Positions 35,693 through 44,393 of a stretch of DNA of 64,000 nucleotides are shown in pieces. Within the stretch, counting starts at the first letter, position 1; each line of letters starts with the position of its first letter. Source of the DNA: Bacillota bacterium (lineage in GTDB: Bacteria > Bacillota > Clostridia > Lachnospirales > Lachnospiraceae); assembly GCA_023414875.1 (NCBI GenBank), contig JAEZMV010000018.1, positions 62,001 through 126,000 on the forward strand, given 5' to 3'. The notes beneath the pieces were generated by a model. It did no database searches, was not told the DNA's origin, and saw only the letters and a program-made list of their open reading frames with translations. The translations under genes and the position numbers were made by a program.

Positions 35693-36655
35693 ATGTGGAA
35701 AACGATAGTTAGAAGACTACTGATACTAGTCCCACAGGTATTTATACTTAGCTTATTGGTATTTATACTTGCAAATTTTATGCCGGGTGATGCCTTAACC
35801 GGTAAGATAGACCCTAATGTTACACCAGCAAGATTAGAAGAGCTGCGTCAGAAATGGGGTTTCTATGATCCCTGGTATGTAAAGTACGGAAGGTGGCTTG
35901 GGGATGCTCTTCATGGTGATTTGGGAGAGAGTACAGCACATAAGCTTCCCGTAACCGAATTAATTGGTCAGCGTGCCGGTAATACTTTTTGGCTTGCATT
36001 ATTAACTACAGTGATAACTTATATAGTAGGAATTTCCTTTGGCGTTATTTCCGGCAGGTATAATAATAAGTTTCCGGATAAGATAATCGTCTTTTATACG
36101 TTTTTCGCCTTAGCCATGCCTTCCATTGTATTTGGACTAATAAATATTCTGGTTTTCGTATTAAAGCTGGATTGGTTCCCGATGGGAGGCACAGTAGATG
36201 TTAAACATACAGTGGGTACCTTATCATATTATGGAGATAAAATCTATCATATGCTATTGCCTGCATTAACCGGAGGTCTATTGTACACGGTAGGTACGAT
36301 CCAATTCTTAAGAAGTGAGATCATAGATTATAAGAATTCTGATTTCGTTGTGACTGCACGCTCCAAGGGAGTGCCGGAGAAAAAAGTTTACTCCAGACAT
36401 ATCTTCCGTAATGCGCTTCTTCCGGTAGCATCCTCCATGGGATATGATATCGCTTTTTTACTTGGGGGTTCGATCTTTATCGAGAATGTATTCTCTTATC
36501 CGGGTATGGGCAGACTATTCTTGGAATCCATCACAAGAAGAGATTATGCAGTAGTAAACGCCTTAATTATACTTTTTGCCGTACTAACAGTACTTGGTAC
36601 TTTATTGTCAGACATAATTATGTCTATTGTTGATCCTAGAATCAGAATAAAATAG
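35693..36655 (+). CDS. oppB: oligopeptide ABC transporter permease OppB
   Basis: Membrane permease, 320 residues, with about six membrane segments. The N-terminal FMPGDALTGKIDPNVTPARLEELRQKWGFYDP is typical of DppB/OppB proteins. The EAA loop that contacts the ATPases is TARSKGVPEKKVYSRHIFRNALLP. It forms the channel together with OppC. Whether di- or oligopeptides, or nickel, are carried cannot be decided from the permease alone. Confidence 0.94.
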   Translation: MWKTIVRRLLILVPQVFILSLLVFILANFMPGDALTGKIDPNVTPARLEELRQKWGFYDPWYVKYGRWLGDALHGDLGESTAHKLPVTELIGQRAGNTFWLALLTTVITYIVGISFGVISGRYNNKFPDKIIVFYTFFALAMPSIVFGLINILVFVLKLDWFPMGGTVDVKHTVGTLSYYGDKIYHMLLPALTGGLLYTVGTIQFLRSEIIDYKNSDFVVTARSKGVPEKKVYSRHIFRNALLPVASSMGYDIAFLLGGSIFIENVFSYPGMGRLFLESITRRDYAVVNALIILFAVLTVLGTLLSDIIMSIVDPRIRIK

Positions 36656-36671
36656 AAAGGGGTGTTGATTA

Positions 36672-37595
36672 ATGGGAGATTCAAATACAAGCGTTTATGC
36701 ACAACCGGAAACTATTTCCACAACATCATATAGTCGGCCCCCATCCTTTGGAAAGCTGATTATGAAAGAAATCCGGCATGATAAATTTGCACTGGTTTCC
36801 TTCATATTATTAATTGGTATTTTAATTACAGTGTTTATCGGAGCATCCTTTATCGATCCAACCTCCACCACGAAGATTAATCTTCGTATGATCAATAAAG
36901 CTCCTTCTGCAGCGCATATCTTGGGAACGGATGAGGCAGGTAGGGATATGTTGACACAGTTATTCCTGGGTGCAAGAAATTCCTTCCTCATTGCTTTTGG
37001 AGTGACAATTCTATGCGGATTTATCGGAGTATTGATTGGTTTGATATCCGGATTTTTCGGAGGAGTTATTGATAATATCATTATGCGTATCGTTGATTTT
37101 ATCTCTATGCTTCCAAGACTTATGTTTATCATTGTTATTGTATCAATCATTCCAAAATATAATGTATTAACCTTTGTTGCGGTTATGACCTTGTTTGGAT
37201 GGATTGGTGATGCCAGATTGACCCGTGCTAAGACACTGCAGCAAGGAAGTCTTGATTACGTGCAGGCATCAAAAACCTTAGGAACCAACAACTTTGTTAT
37301 CATGTTTCGTGAAGTGCTTCCGAATATCGGATCACTGATTATCGTAAATCTTACATTAAATCTTGCTGCCAATATGGGTTTGGAAACAGGACTTACGTTC
37401 CTGGGCTTTGGCTTACCTTTTAGTACACCGAGTTTAGGAACCTTAATCGGTTATGCGTCCTCTCCGGAAAACATGCAGTACAGATTATGGCTTTGGTTAC
37501 CGGCATCTTTACTAATTGTAGTAATGATGTTATGTATAAATTTTGTTGGGCAGGCTGTAAAACGTGCGGCTGATGCAAAACAAAGGGTAGCATAA
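36672..37595 (+). CDS. oppC: oligopeptide ABC transporter permease OppC
   Basis: Second permease, 307 residues. An N-terminal cytoplasmic stretch (about 1-40) precedes the first membrane helix; the hallmark HILGTDEAGRDMLTQLFLGAR and the EAA loop QASKTLGTNNFVIMFREVLPN are present. It starts 16 bases after oppB with an AAAGGGG ribosome site and is followed by the binding-protein gene. Confidence 0.94.
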   Translation: MGDSNTSVYAQPETISTTSYSRPPSFGKLIMKEIRHDKFALVSFILLIGILITVFIGASFIDPTSTTKINLRMINKAPSAAHILGTDEAGRDMLTQLFLGARNSFLIAFGVTILCGFIGVLIGLISGFFGGVIDNIIMRIVDFISMLPRLMFIIVIVSIIPKYNVLTFVAVMTLFGWIGDARLTRAKTLQQGSLDYVQASKTLGTNNFVIMFREVLPNIGSLIIVNLTLNLAANMGLETGLTFLGFGLPFSTPSLGTLIGYASSPENMQYRLWLWLPASLLIVVMMLCINFVGQAVKRAADAKQRVA

Positions 37596-37617
37596 AATAT
37601 AGAAAAGGAGTGAATTT

Positions 37618-39468
37618 ATGAAAAGATTATTAGCTTTACTAATGGCAGTTTTACTGGTTGCCTCATCCTTCGCAGCATGTGCTAAAGATAAGGATAAGGA
37701 CACAGAGAAAACACCGGAACCTACCACCGCAGCAGGTGAGGAAAAGACAGATGATACAACACCAACAGCAGCAGCAACTACTACTACGGATGAGGCACAT
37801 GAAACTGCTGCACAATTCCCTGCAGCAGTAGTGAATGATAATCCAAGCATCGAAGGCGGCGTATTAAACGTTGCTATGGCTGCAGAATCAGCATTTGCAG
37901 GTGTATTAAATCCCTGCTTCTACGAGGATAATTATGATAGCCAGCTTTTAATTTGGTTTACAGAAGGCATTCTCAGCGCTGATGAGAACTTTGTATTTGA
38001 TCAGGATGGAGCTGCTACATATGAATATGATACGGCTGCAAAGACGGTTACACTTCATATGAAGGAAGGCATTAAATGGCATGACGGCCAACCGGTTACT
38101 TTGGACGATTTAGTATTCGCCTATGAAGTAATCTGTCATAAGGATTATAAGGGCTTACGTTATAGTGAGTCAGAAATGAATGTTGTAGGTGCGGAAGAGT
38201 ATCATGCTGGTACCGCTGATACCATCTCCGGTTTAGTATTATCTGAGGATAAGATGACCTTAACAATTCAATTCAAAGATTTCTATCCATCCATCCTAGT
38301 AGGTGGTTTCTGGACCTCAGCTATTCCGAGACACTACTATGAAGGTATTGAAGTTAAGGATATGGCTGCTCATGAGAAGACCCGTACTACTCCGATTGGT
38401 TTTGGACCTTTCAAAGTTAAGAACGTAGTACCCGGTGAATCCGTTGAATTTGAAAGATATGACGATTACTGGTTAGGAGCTCCTAAATTAGACGGCGTTA
38501 TCGTAACTGTTGTAAATCCTGAATTAGTACCTTCCGCTATGGAAGAGGGTAGATTTGATACTGCTGATTTTAGTTCACAGCAATATCCTGATTACAAGGA
38601 GCCTACCAACTATTCCTACCTGGGAGAAGTTCAGACAGTATTCAGTTATACCGGCTATAAGTTAGGTAAATATGATGCAGAAAATGCCACAAACGTATAT
38701 GATCCTAACAGTAAGATGGCTAATGTAAAGCTTCGTCAAGCAATGGGTTATGCAATTGATAACGAATCCCTTGGTAAAGACTTCTACAACGGCTTACGTT
38801 TCCTTGCTACCACGGTTATCACTCCTAGACATGGTACCTATCAGAATAAGGGTATGACAGGCTTCAATTATGATCCTGAGAAAGCAAAACAGCTCCTTGA
38901 TGAAGCTGGTTATAAGGATGTGGACGGAGATGGCTTCCGTGAAGATCCAAACGGTCAACCGTTTACAGTTACCTGGGCATGCATGGAAGGTGAAAACCAA
39001 GAAACCTATGCTCAATTTAAGATTCAGTGCTGGTCTGATATTGGTATAAAGGTTGAATTATACAATGGTCGACTGACTGAGTTCAACGCCTTCTATGATG
39101 CAGTTGAAATGGATGATCCGGCAATTGATATGTATGATGCAGCATGGCAGACAGGTTTTGATCCAAATCCTGCAGGACTTTGGGGACATCAATCCTCCGC
39201 TAACTATACAAGATATACCAGTGATTCTTTAGATGCAATCATTAATGATATCTCCTCTGAGAAGGCTTGGGATGCTGCATTCTTATCCCAGAGATATCAG
39301 GATTGGCAGCAGGCTTTCTTTGATGAGTGTCCTGCAGTTCCTACCCTTTGGAGAATTCAGTTGTATGCAATCAATAACCGTGTTAAGAATTACGAAGTAA
39401 CATCTCCAGATATTAAGTTAACCTTTCATCTGATTGAATTAACAGCAGCTGAACCTGTTAAAAAGTAA
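37618..39468 (+). CDS. oppA: oligopeptide-binding lipoprotein OppA
   Basis: Family 5 solute-binding protein, 616 residues, which captures peptides outside the cell for the OppBCDF channel. The lipoprotein signal ends SSFAACAKD, giving lipidated Cys near residue 21, followed by a Thr/Ala/Glu-rich linker to about 65. The SBP family 5 motif is seen in VTLHMKEGIKWHDGQPVTLDDLVFAYE. Binding proteins of this family usually head the operon; here it is last. AAAGGAG precedes the ATG. Confidence 0.94.
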   Translation: MKRLLALLMAVLLVASSFAACAKDKDKDTEKTPEPTTAAGEEKTDDTTPTAAATTTTDEAHETAAQFPAAVVNDNPSIEGGVLNVAMAAESAFAGVLNPCFYEDNYDSQLLIWFTEGILSADENFVFDQDGAATYEYDTAAKTVTLHMKEGIKWHDGQPVTLDDLVFAYEVICHKDYKGLRYSESEMNVVGAEEYHAGTADTISGLVLSEDKMTLTIQFKDFYPSILVGGFWTSAIPRHYYEGIEVKDMAAHEKTRTTPIGFGPFKVKNVVPGESVEFERYDDYWLGAPKLDGVIVTVVNPELVPSAMEEGRFDTADFSSQQYPDYKEPTNYSYLGEVQTVFSYTGYKLGKYDAENATNVYDPNSKMANVKLRQAMGYAIDNESLGKDFYNGLRFLATTVITPRHGTYQNKGMTGFNYDPEKAKQLLDEAGYKDVDGDGFREDPNGQPFTVTWACMEGENQETYAQFKIQCWSDIGIKVELYNGRLTEFNAFYDAVEMDDPAIDMYDAAWQTGFDPNPAGLWGHQSSANYTRYTSDSLDAIINDISSEKAWDAAFLSQRYQDWQQAFFDECPAVPTLWRIQLYAINNRVKNYEVTSPDIKLTFHLIELTAAEPVKK

Positions 39469-39501
39469 TAAACAAATAAAATATATAAAAGTCTATAATA
39501 A

Positions 39502-39535
39502 AAATCTCCGGATTAAATCATCCGGAGATTTTTTA
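39502..39535 (+). terminator. terminator of oppDFBCA
   Basis: AAATCTCCGGAT, loop TAAATC, ATCCGGAGATTT, then a T-run. Perfect 12-pair stem. Confidence 0.95.
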
Positions 39536-39847
39536 TGCAATCCCATAGAGCATTCGTTTTCGATAACCTGCTTTTTCTGCCATTGCCGATAAAATCTGTA
39601 TGGATGTTGCGAGATTTATAAAATGTCTTGTATATATACATAAATACTAAACTACAGTAAAAGATATTATATAAGAATTTCGCATATATCTATATATAGA
39701 TAATAAGTAATAGCGAATTTCAGTAAACCTGAAAGTATATCATTTACTTATTAAGATTAGGGTGTCAAAAGGTCTACTATCAACATGGCTTCGTCAATTT
39801 GCATGACACCTCAATCCTATTAATAGATTCATTTGAGAGGATAGTGC
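39536..39847 (+). other. intergenic region before serine dehydratase, with leader hairpin
   Basis: AT-rich gap. Near its end GATT..GGTGTCA (39755-39767) pairs with TGACACC..AATC (39804-39816), an 11-pair imperfect stem with a 36-nt loop and no T-run. It lies about 30 bases before the sdaAB start and may be a leader element. No gene is supported. Confidence 0.45.
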
Positions 39848-40528
39848 TTGCATATGAATATTTTTGATATTCTAGGGCCGGTGATGGTCGGACCCTCCAG
39901 CTCCCACACAGCCGGAGCAGTAAGGATAGGCTTTGTAGCAAGGCAGCTCATAAGGGAAGAATTACAATTAGCGGATATCTTCTTACATGGTTCCTTTCTA
40001 GCCACAGGAAAAGGTCATGGTACGGACAAAGCTTTAATTGCCGGGTTGCTGGGTATGAAGCCGGATGATGAGCAAATTCCAGACAGCCTGAAAATAGCCG
40101 ATGAGAGAGGCGTTAAGTACAGCTTTTCGGGAATTGAACTTAGAAATGCCCATCCGAATACAGTTCTTTTACAATTAAAAGGAGTATTCGGCAGAGAGCT
40201 TGAAATTATTGCATCCTCTCTGGGAGGTGGAACGATTGAAATCAATAAAATAGATGGTTTAGAAATAAATATCTGCGCATGTTATCCGACTTTAATCGTT
40301 CATAATGTAGACCAACCGGGTCATGTGTCTGATGTGACCTCCATGCTTGGACATAAATCCATTAATATAGCTACAATGAAGTTAAACAGGGATAAGCGGG
40401 GAGGGAATGCTGTGATGGTAATCGAGTGTGATCAAGAGGTCCCGCTGGAAGTAGTAGACTGGCTTCAAAGCTTAGAGGGTGTTGTTAAAGTAACTTATCT
40501 CAGTATGGAGGAGAAAAATGAGTTTTAA
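39848..40528 (+). CDS. sdaAB: L-serine dehydratase, iron-sulfur type, beta subunit
   Basis: Small subunit of the oxygen-sensitive serine deaminase that turns L-serine into pyruvate and ammonia. The N-terminal MNIFDILGPVMVGPSSSHTAGA motif is diagnostic; an ACT-like domain fills the C-terminus (about 150-222, VDQPGHVSDVTSMLG). TTG at 39848 lies seven bases after GAGAGG, whereas ATG at 39854 gives the usual N-terminus; both are possible. The end overlaps the alpha-subunit gene by 11 bases, so the two are translationally coupled. Confidence 0.95.
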   Translation: MHMNIFDILGPVMVGPSSSHTAGAVRIGFVARQLIREELQLADIFLHGSFLATGKGHGTDKALIAGLLGMKPDDEQIPDSLKIADERGVKYSFSGIELRNAHPNTVLLQLKGVFGRELEIIASSLGGGTIEINKIDGLEINICACYPTLIVHNVDQPGHVSDVTSMLGHKSINIATMKLNRDKRGGNAVMVIECDQEVPLEVVDWLQSLEGVVKVTYLSMEEKNEF

Positions 40529-41393
40529 ATCCTTGAAGGAAATAGTACAACAATGCAAAGTGAAAGATAAATTTTTCTGGGAAGTAATACTTGAAGATGA
40601 TATGAATGATCGAAGTGTAACTGTAGAGCAATCCTTTGCTAAAATGGAAAAGCTTTACATTAATATGAAGCATGCGGACGAAGCCTATGATCCGAAGCTT
40701 AAATCAGCCAGTAGATTGGTTGGCGGTGATGGTGAAAAAATTGCAATCGCATTAAAGAAAGGAAATATGCTCAGCGGTCCTTATGCAAGTGAGGTAATTG
40801 AAAAAGCAGTTAAAATGGGTGAATCCAATGCTTGCATGAAAAGGATTGTAGCAGCACCGACCGCTGGTTCCTGTGGAGTGCTTCCGGCAATTCTTCTCAC
40901 TTACGAAAAACAATTTAAGATGAGTAAGGATAAAATGATCGAAGCAATGTATGTTGCCTCCGGAATTGGTGAAATCATTGCGGTCAGAGCTTTTCTTGCA
41001 GGAGCAGCCGGAGGCTGTCAGGCGGAGGTTGGATCGGCAAGTGCTATGGCAGCAGGGGCCCTGGCCTATTTAAATGGAGGAGATTCCGACAGTATAGTCC
41101 ATGCGGCAGCTATGTCTTTAAAAAATTTACTGGGTCTTGTATGCGATACCGTAGCCGGGCTGGTAGAGGTGCCCTGTATCAAGAGAAATGTGGTAGGAGC
41201 AGTGAATGCAATTGCCTGTGCAGATATGGCGGTTGCCGGAGTTAGAAGTAAAATACCGCCTGACGAAGTGATTGATGCGATGAGAGACATTGGAGAGGCT
41301 ATGCCAAGATCCCTTCGTGAAACAGGGGAAGGGGGCTTGGCAGCGACTCAAACAGGGCAAGAGATATTCCATCAATTGACCGAAAATCTATGA
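40518..41393 (+). CDS. sdaAA: L-serine dehydratase, iron-sulfur type, alpha subunit
   Basis: Catalytic subunit, 291 residues, carrying the [4Fe-4S] cluster. Cluster cysteines are expected in GSCGVLPA, GGCQAEVG and EVPCIKRN. Split alpha/beta serine dehydratases are typical of anaerobic Firmicutes and are quickly lost in air. The overlap with sdaAB and a GGAGGAG site at the overlap support one operon. It converges on the ABC permease gene; a hairpin lies between them. Confidence 0.95.
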   Translation: MSFKSLKEIVQQCKVKDKFFWEVILEDDMNDRSVTVEQSFAKMEKLYINMKHADEAYDPKLKSASRLVGGDGEKIAIALKKGNMLSGPYASEVIEKAVKMGESNACMKRIVAAPTAGSCGVLPAILLTYEKQFKMSKDKMIEAMYVASGIGEIIAVRAFLAGAAGGCQAEVGSASAMAAGALAYLNGGDSDSIVHAAAMSLKNLLGLVCDTVAGLVEVPCIKRNVVGAVNAIACADMAVAGVRSKIPPDEVIDAMRDIGEAMPRSLRETGEGGLAATQTGQEIFHQLTENL

Positions 41394-41395
41394 GT

Positions 41396-41426
41396 GGATG
41401 GAAGGTATGAAGTCATACCTCCATCC
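41396..41426 (+). terminator. bidirectional hairpin between convergent genes
   Basis: GGATGG-A-AGGTATGA pairs with TCATACCTCCATCC (one bulged A). Lacks a T-run on both sides but sits exactly between sdaAA and the convergent permease gene, overlapping the latter's stop. Confidence 0.55.
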
Positions 41427-42117
41427 TCATAACTCTATTTCTTAAATTGTTTAAGGTCATTCCTGCTGCAATGATCCCTATCACCAGAAAAGCGATTAGA
41501 CCCGAAATGTTCATTGTAACTGCTAGTACTTGACACATGATGGTGGCTATAATTACAGCCGTGATAATTGTTACAGAAACGGATTGCTTCCCAAAACCAA
41601 AATATAAGGCGACAATTCCCCATACACCGGCCATTATAGAATAACATAATAGAGAAAGAAAACCACCTAGAATTGTCGCTGTACTCAATTGGTCACCACA
41701 TATGGGAAATTGGCTTTCTGTCATAAAGAATACTCCTAATACGACTGCTCCGCATATAAGCATGGCAACCACTGTATAGATAAATGCCATAAATATCTTT
41801 GCTTCCAGGATTTTTTTACGATTAACCGGATAGGAAAATAAAAGTATTGCCTTTTTTCCCGCGTATTCCTCTACGACAAGCTTTGAATACAGGACAGAGG
41901 AAAAGATAATGAATATAACCATGCAGAGGATATTGTTTATATTTATTAAATTATTGTAGGTCATAAAAAAAATTAAATCTGCTTCTGTGGGGTCAAGCCT
42001 TGGTATAACAGCTAATAGATACAAAAAGCTCAGCATAAGGATAGTTATAATCACTACCGCAACATGATTGGGTTTTAAATTATTCCGTTTGAGTTCAAGT
42101 GAAATCAATCTATTCAT
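41413..42117 (-). CDS. ABC-2 type transporter permease
   Basis: Membrane subunit of a two-gene ABC exporter, about 234 residues with six predicted membrane segments. It begins MNRLISLELKRNNLKPNHV; this ATG at 42117 lies eight bases after GGAGG and is preferred to the upstream in-frame start at 42132. It overlaps the ATPase gene by eight bases. Such ABC-2/BcrB-like permeases usually export antibiotics or peptides or give self-protection; the substrate is unknown. Confidence 0.82.
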   Translation of the reverse strand: MNRLISLELKRNNLKPNHVAVVIITILMLSFLYLLAVIPRLDPTEADLIFFMTYNNLININNILCMVIFIIFSSVLYSKLVVEEYAGKKAILLFSYPVNRKKILEAKIFMAFIYTVVAMLICGAVVLGVFFMTESQFPICGDQLSTATILGGFLSLLCYSIMAGVWGIVALYFGFGKQSVSVTIITAVIIATIMCQVLAVTMNISGLIAFLVIGIIAAGMTLNNLRNRVMRMEV

Positions 42118-42841
42118 GCTCATTTCCTCCATTTGTGATCTTCATAAAGTATTCTTCTAAACTGCAATCATATCGCTTACGAATTTCATGTGGGATTACT
42201 TCCTGTACGACTGTGCCATTTACAATTACACCAATTCGATTTGCGGTTTGCTCAATTTCCGAGAGGATGTGGCTCGATAGTAAAATGGTGATTTCCTGTT
42301 CTTTCACAAGCTTACAAAACAGTTCTCTCATTTCTTTGATACCAATAGGGTCAAGCCCATTAACTGGTTCGTCTAAAATTAGGAGTTCCGGTTTGTGTAT
42401 GAGGGCACGGGCAATTGCCAAGCGTTGTCGCATACCGAGAGAAAAAGTTGATACAGGCTGTGCTCCAACCTTTGGCAATCCCACCATTTCAAGAGTTCCA
42501 TTAATATCTGACTTTGTTTTACCCATATAGTCGAGATGAATTTGGAGATTTTCTATTGCAGATAGATGTTCGAAGAAAATAGGTGTTTCGATTAAGCTGC
42601 CCGTTCGCTTTAGAATGTCAATATTCTGATTTACGCTATCCATTCCCAATACAGTTACCTCCCCCGCAGTAGGTTGAAGTAACCCTAAAAGTATTTTGAA
42701 TACCGTCGTTTTTCCTGCTCCATTCTTTCCTAAAAAACCATAAATAGAGCCTTTTTCAACTGTCATCGAACAGTTGCGGATGACCTCACTTCCTTGAAAG
42801 GATTTGGATAAATTTCTAATTATTACAGCTGGTTCTTTCAT
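42110..42841 (-). CDS. ABC transporter ATP-binding protein, BcrA-like
   Basis: ATPase of the exporter, 243 residues. Walker A is GKNGAGKTT, signature FSLGMRQR, Walker B LLILDEPVNGLDP and the switch His is in LLSSHILSEIEQ. The SLIETPIFFEHLSAIENL segment is typical of bacitracin/lantibiotic-type exporters. GGGAGG precedes the ATG. A palindromic operator identical to one before the neighbouring tetR gene lies 20 bases upstream, so expression is probably repressed by that TetR protein. Confidence 0.9.
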   Translation of the reverse strand: MKEPAVIIRNLSKSFQGSEVIRNCSMTVEKGSIYGFLGKNGAGKTTVFKILLGLLQPTAGEVTVLGMDSVNQNIDILKRTGSLIETPIFFEHLSAIENLQIHLDYMGKTKSDINGTLEMVGLPKVGAQPVSTFSLGMRQRLAIARALIHKPELLILDEPVNGLDPIGIKEMRELFCKLVKEQEITILLSSHILSEIEQTANRIGVIVNGTVVQEVIPHEIRKRYDCSLEEYFMKITNGGNEHE

Positions 42842-42860
42842 GATGATACCTCCCTTAAAG

Positions 42861-42876
42861 ATACATATAAATGTAT
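42861..42876. promoter_or_regulatory. TetR-type operator before the ABC exporter
   Basis: ATACATATAAATGTAT: arms ATACAT and ATGTAT around four bases. It is the exact reverse complement of the site at 43589-43604. Confidence 0.75.
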
Positions 42877-42921
42877 GTATATTATTAATAATAAACTGCC
42901 TACAGAGGCAGCCTATTATAA

Positions 42922-43572
42922 TTACCTGTTTTGTACTACATAATCATAGTATTTTTCAAATAAACCAAATAGTTCTTCGTTGATAACTGGTAATCCAATA
43001 CCATCGAGCAATGATTTGAAGTGGTAGATCTTATTCCTGTATTCTTCTTTTGTAACAGGGAAAGTAATCGGATTTAGCCAAAGGTTAGCGAGTAAAATAA
43101 ATGTTTCAGCAGCCTGCTTGGGATTTTCAACATTCATCGAACCGTCCCTATTACCTTCCTCAATACACTTGTAGATATGCGGTGCAAGCGATTCTACACA
43201 ATCCTTAACCTGTTTCCCAATAAAAATAGGACTTTGCAAAACGGAGGGAGCTGCTTTTACAAATTGCAGTTGTTCTTCATTACCAAAAGAAGCTTTGAGA
43301 AGATTGCCAAGTTTATTAAGGCCATTGACGTTATGGCTTGAATTGTCTTTAATCAATGATGCAAATTTACCACTAAACATCTGTGTAGTTACGGCATCAA
43401 TAATGTCATCCTTTGATTGAAAATGATGATAAAAGGCCCCTCTTGTTACATCAGCCAATTCATCAACAATATCTTGTATTGTAGTTTCTTCCCAGCCTTT
43501 TTCTAAATACAATTTTTTCGCTGCTTCTAAAATCCGAGCACGTGTTACTTCTGGATATTTGTTACGTGGCAT
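42922..43572 (-). CDS. TetR family transcriptional regulator
   Basis: Repressor of 216 residues. The N-terminal TetR helix-turn-helix is clear (TRARILEAAKKLYLEKGWEETTIQDIVDELADVTRGAFYHHFQSKDDII, about 9-57); the C-terminal ligand-binding region is variable, as usual. It lies upstream of the ABC exporter genes in the same direction. The identical palindromes in front of both transcription units suggest that it represses itself and the exporter until a toxic ligand is bound. Confidence 0.92.
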   Translation of the reverse strand: MPRNKYPEVTRARILEAAKKLYLEKGWEETTIQDIVDELADVTRGAFYHHFQSKDDIIDAVTTQMFSGKFASLIKDNSSHNVNGLNKLGNLLKASFGNEEQLQFVKAAPSVLQSPIFIGKQVKDCVESLAPHIYKCIEEGNRDGSMNVENPKQAAETFILLANLWLNPITFPVTKEEYRNKIYHFKSLLDGIGLPVINEELFGLFEKYYDYVVQNR

Positions 43573-43588
43573 ATCATCACCTCAATAG

Positions 43589-43604
43589 ATACATTTATAT
43601 GTAT
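43589..43604. promoter_or_regulatory. TetR-type operator before tetR
   Basis: ATACATTTATATGTAT, 17 bases before the tetR start; same 16-base palindrome as at 42861, in inverse orientation. Confidence 0.75.
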
Positions 43605-43665
43605 ATTATCATAGGACATTAATTATGTCAATTAGCTTTCAGCACAATAACATCACAGATTAAGC

Positions 43666-43693
43666 TTGACTTTGTAGACCAGTTTGTTATAAT
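43666..43693 (+). promoter_or_regulatory. promoter of the XRE-cupin gene
   Basis: TTGACT (43666-43671), 16 bases, TATAAT (43688-43693), followed at once by a palindrome that overlaps the expected transcription start. Confidence 0.75.
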
Positions 43694-43696
43694 GAA

Positions 43697-43710
43697 TGCG
43701 TTAAAACGCA
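43697..43710. promoter_or_regulatory. operator-like palindrome, TGCGTT-AA-AACGCA
   Basis: Perfect six-base arms around AA at 43697-43710, just after the -10 box and 27 bases before the XRE-cupin start. Fits autorepression. The half-site AACGCA recurs inside the next promoter at 44339-44344. Confidence 0.65.
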
Positions 43711-43737
43711 CATACATTGCTGATGAGAAGGAAGATT

Positions 43738-44289
43738 ATGGAATATATAACGCAAAATGTCTCTAGAAATTTAAAAAGAATTCGTAAATCCAGGGAAATG
43801 AGTCTGGATGACGTAGCTAAGCAGACCGGCATCAGTAAGAGTATGCTTGGTCAGATTGAACGAGGGGTTTCCACGCCGACAGTTGAAACATTGGGGAAAA
43901 TAGTCAGCGGTTTAAGGATTTCATTTAATTCCTTGATCAGTTCCAACAAAGAGGATGTCATTCTGGTAAAGAAAGAGGAACTGCTTCCTTATATCACTGA
44001 AGCGTCTGGTTATAGGGTATTTGAATACTTTCCGTATGAAGAGGACCGGACCTTTGAAATCTATATGATGGAACTTGATACCGGTTCATCCTATTCGTCC
44101 GAAAGTCATGGAGATAATACGTATGAATTTCTTACGGTTATCTCAGGAGCCTTGACCCTCAAATTGGAAGGTTCTCAACATGAAATATTAGAAGAAAGCT
44201 CCATTCGATTTCCCACCAATGGAAGACATGAATATATGAATCGGGGAAATGAGGTATGTAAATTCAGTGTCACCTTTACCTGGGATTAA
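43738..44289 (+). CDS. XRE family regulator with C-terminal cupin domain
   Basis: Regulator of about 183 residues in the PuuR-like group. The XRE helix-turn-helix lies at about 5-60 (LKRIRKSREMSLDDVAKQTGISKSMLGQIERG) and a cupin barrel at about 105-180 (SHGDNTYEFLTVISGALTL). ATG at 43738 is chosen because GAAGGAAG lies just upstream; an in-frame TTG at 43717 overlaps the operator region. PuuR-type proteins control putrescine use and bind polyamine-related ligands in the cupin. The polyamine transport and breakdown genes downstream make it a likely regulator of that island. Confidence 0.88.
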   Translation: MEYITQNVSRNLKRIRKSREMSLDDVAKQTGISKSMLGQIERGVSTPTVETLGKIVSGLRISFNSLISSNKEDVILVKKEELLPYITEASGYRVFEYFPYEEDRTFEIYMMELDTGSSYSSESHGDNTYEFLTVISGALTLKLEGSQHEILEESSIRFPTNGRHEYMNRGNEVCKFSVTFTWD

Positions 44290-44328
44290 ACGCTTTAGGA
44301 TATAGTGAAATTAATTTAAAAAATAGTG

Positions 44329-44357
44329 TTGACATTATAACGCACAATTGTTATAAT
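44329..44357 (+). promoter_or_regulatory. consensus promoter before the P-II gene
   Basis: TTGACA (44329-44334), 17 bases, TATAAT (44352-44357), a perfect sigma-A consensus. The spacer contains AACGCA, the half-site of the palindrome near the XRE-cupin gene, so a repressor bound there would block polymerase. Confidence 0.85.
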
Positions 44358-44393
44358 TCGTTTAATTTAATTCATTGACAATTATATAGGCAA

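Noticed and set aside
36695..37150. 151-residue minus-strand ORF within oppC
   Set aside because: Antisense shadow of a conserved permease; codon pattern belongs to oppC.
39536..39700. Short minus-strand reading frames after the opp terminator
   Set aside because: About 30-40 codons without ribosome sites; they cross the terminator stem and show no recognisable protein features.
42099..42530. 143-residue plus-strand ORF opposite the ABC ATPase
   Set aside because: Opposite strand of conserved Walker and signature motifs; no ribosome site.
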